A stretch of DNA of 15,152 bases. Origin: Bacillota bacterium. Its GTDB lineage: Bacteria > Bacillota > Clostridia > Christensenellales > Aristaeellaceae. The notes beneath the pieces were generated by a model. The model ran no database searches and was not told where the DNA came from. It was given only the letters and a program-made list of their open reading frames with translations. Made by a program: the position numbers and the translations under genes. Each line of letters begins with the position of its first letter. Position 1 is the stretch's first letter. The DNA lies in NCBI GenBank assembly GCA_023402355.1, contig JAEXCG010000093.1, positions 1 through 15,152 of the forward strand. Reading direction: 5' to 3'. Below, one piece after another: positions 14,406 through 15,152 of this stretch.

Positions 14406-14637
14406 CTTTGTGTCGGAACGTCGAAACGCGGGCAGCCCGGAGGACGGCATAAAGGCAAGGCGAAAGGTTTTCAGGCTGGCGCTTTCGCCGTGTTTCTTCA
14501 TGCTCAGCGCAAAGCGCGCGCCGCATCGAGTAGCGAGAGCATTTCTTCGCAGAAGGTAAAGTTTTTCTTACGACACCTGCTTGCCTTTAAAATTTTGTGT
14601 TTATAAGGTTTAGGATTATAAAGAGCTTTTAAGGTTA
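14406..14637 (+). other. Non-coding stretch with possible structured RNA
   Basis: No convincing gene is seen between the terminator and the DUF6809-like gene. Within it a 10-bp pairing closes a domain: TAAAGGCAAG (14450-14459) with CTTGCCTTTA (14580-14589). Inside are GGCGAAAG (14459-14466) with CTTTCGCC (14482-14489), ATGCTC (14500-14505) with GAGCAT (14537-14542) enclosing GCGC-AAA-GCGC (14507-14517), and TTCT-TCGC-AGAA (14543-14554). This would be a multi-branched fold of about 140 bases. It matches no riboswitch or known RNA I recognise. GC-rich sequence gives chance pairing easily, and alternatives such as GCGCTTT (14479-14485) with AAAGCGC (14511-14517) exist, so a dispersed repeat or chance fold is also possible. 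GC content drops sharply after about 14560. Confidence 0.35.
14595..14622 (+). promoter_or_regulatory. Weak candidate promoter of the DUF6809-like gene
   Basis: TATAAA (14617-14622) with TTGTGT (14595-14600) 16 bases upstream, in the AT-rich stretch before the gene. The -35 fit is poor. The leader would be about 70 bases long. Confidence 0.35.
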
Positions 14638-14700
14638 TTGGCTTTTTCGTTCGCATCGTCTACCATGAGACAGACGCAAATGCGAAAGAGGGGAGCAGAT

Positions 14701-15000
14701 ATGGGAAAGATATTGGAGGCACTCGCGAACGATCAGCTTGTTTTCGCGACAAAATACTTTGAGAATGGAACGGATTACGATCAGGCTGCCAAGCGTTGGA
14801 TAGAAGCGGACCGCTCGCTTCGCGCGATGCTGAATGCGGAGGGGAGCAAACACCTCGACGATCTTAATGGGGCGCGAAGTCAGCTTAGCAGCCTGTCTGG
14901 TACGGATTCGTTTTGTATCGGCTTTCGGCTGGGTGCGCTGATGCTCGTCGAGGTCTTTACAGAACGGGACGGGTTGATCGGAAAACGGGATGATGAATGA
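14701..15000 (+). CDS. DUF6809-like small protein
   Basis: A 99-residue, probably cytoplasmic protein. It resembles the DUF6809 family of small Clostridial proteins: a short N-terminal helix 'GKILEALANDQLVFATKY', a central charged helical pair (residues about 28-65), and the conserved ending 'SFCIGFRLGALMLVEVF'. The family's function is not known. The ATG at 14701 is chosen because AGGGGAG lies about six bases upstream; the frame is open from 14638 but without a ribosome site. Codons are far less GC-rich than in the rest of the window (many A/T third positions), and the gene stands alone between two terminator hairpins, which hints at separate origin. Family assignment is from memory of the pattern and is moderately sure. 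Confidence 0.7.
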   Translation: MGKILEALANDQLVFATKYFENGTDYDQAAKRWIEADRSLRAMLNAEGSKHLDDLNGARSQLSSLSGTDSFCIGFRLGALMLVEVFTERDGLIGKRDDE

Positions 15001-15014
15001 GCGGGAGAAGTGAA

Positions 15015-15059
15015 AAACAGCCGAGACGTGCTTTAAGGAAAAGCATGTCCCGGCTGTTT
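15015..15059. terminator. Terminator-like hairpin after the DUF6809-like gene
   Basis: AAACAGCCGAGACGTGCTTT (15015-15034) pairs with AAAGCATGTCCCGGCTGTTT (15040-15059) with one mismatch and one G-T pair, around a short loop. It starts 14 bases after the stop codon. The T-run on the right is short (TTTG) and an A-run lies on the left, so it may work in both directions. Confidence 0.7.
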
Positions 15060-15152
15060 GTGAAAATAAGGAAGGGGCGGGGGGGATGGGGGCGAGCAGC
15101 GCGCTTTTTGTGGGCCGCAGCCTCGTGCGTATAACAATCAGGTTACGGATGT

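Noticed and set aside
12674..14458. A 594-codon open frame on the minus strand opposite the sigma, anti-sigma and SIMPL genes
   Set aside because: Composition is low-complexity Arg/His/Ala/Leu and all three plus-strand genes have clear family motifs and ribosome sites.
14377..14559. Open frame of 60 codons starting TTG within the terminator stem
   Set aside because: The start lies inside the terminator hairpin, there is no ribosome site of its own, and the product is a basic sequence without a recognisable fold. It overlaps the possible structured RNA.
15086..15152. ATG with a G-rich upstream run that stays open to the window end
   Set aside because: Only about 22 codons are visible, the purine run is a long G tract that could be chance, and the minus strand is also open here. 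It cannot be judged without more sequence.

Overview
The window is a GC-rich bacterial chromosome segment (roughly two-thirds G+C by eye) with strong purine-rich Shine-Dalgarno sites before most genes, TTGACA/TATAAT-type promoters and intrinsic terminators. The gene families (LytTR plus DUF3021, DUF2975 plus a small Cro/C1 regulator, D-amino acid aminotransferase, M42 peptidase, zinc-finger anti-sigma factor, SIMPL protein, a DUF6809-like protein) suggest a high-GC member of the Clostridia (Bacillota). The genus cannot be named from this sequence. No tRNA, rRNA, CRISPR array or insertion sequence was seen.

Layout. (1) 56-4021, minus strand: a four-gene LytTR regulator / DUF3021 membrane protein / ABC ATPase / ABC permease operon, followed by an MFS efflux-type transporter. 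The transporter has its own promoter and a 160-nt leader holding a 12-codon peptide ORF and two mutually exclusive RNA folds, one of which hides its ribosome binding site. (2) 4167-5003, plus strand: a strong promoter drives a DUF2975 membrane protein and a small HTH regulator, ending at a bidirectional terminator. (3) 5032-10836, minus strand: an operon of D-amino acid aminotransferase, M42 metallo-aminopeptidase and a 1275-residue hybrid sensor kinase with NTF2-like, PAS, GGDEF, GAF, kinase and receiver domains. (4) 11110-12047, minus strand: two translationally coupled membrane proteins of unknown function. (5) 12184-14320, plus strand: ECF sigma factor, two-pass zinc anti-sigma factor and secreted SIMPL protein, closed by a clear terminator. 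(6) 14406-15152: a less GC-rich stretch with a possibly structured non-coding segment and a 99-residue DUF6809-like gene, ended by another hairpin.

As a whole the window is rich in envelope sensing and signalling: three separate regulator/membrane-protein modules (LytTR-DUF3021, DUF2975-HTH, sigma/anti-sigma) and one very large cytoplasmic phosphorelay protein. The most interesting item is the leader upstream of the MFS transporter at 1364-1522. It has the architecture of ribosome-stalling translational attenuators known from antibiotic-resistance genes, but with a peptide and fold I do not recognise.
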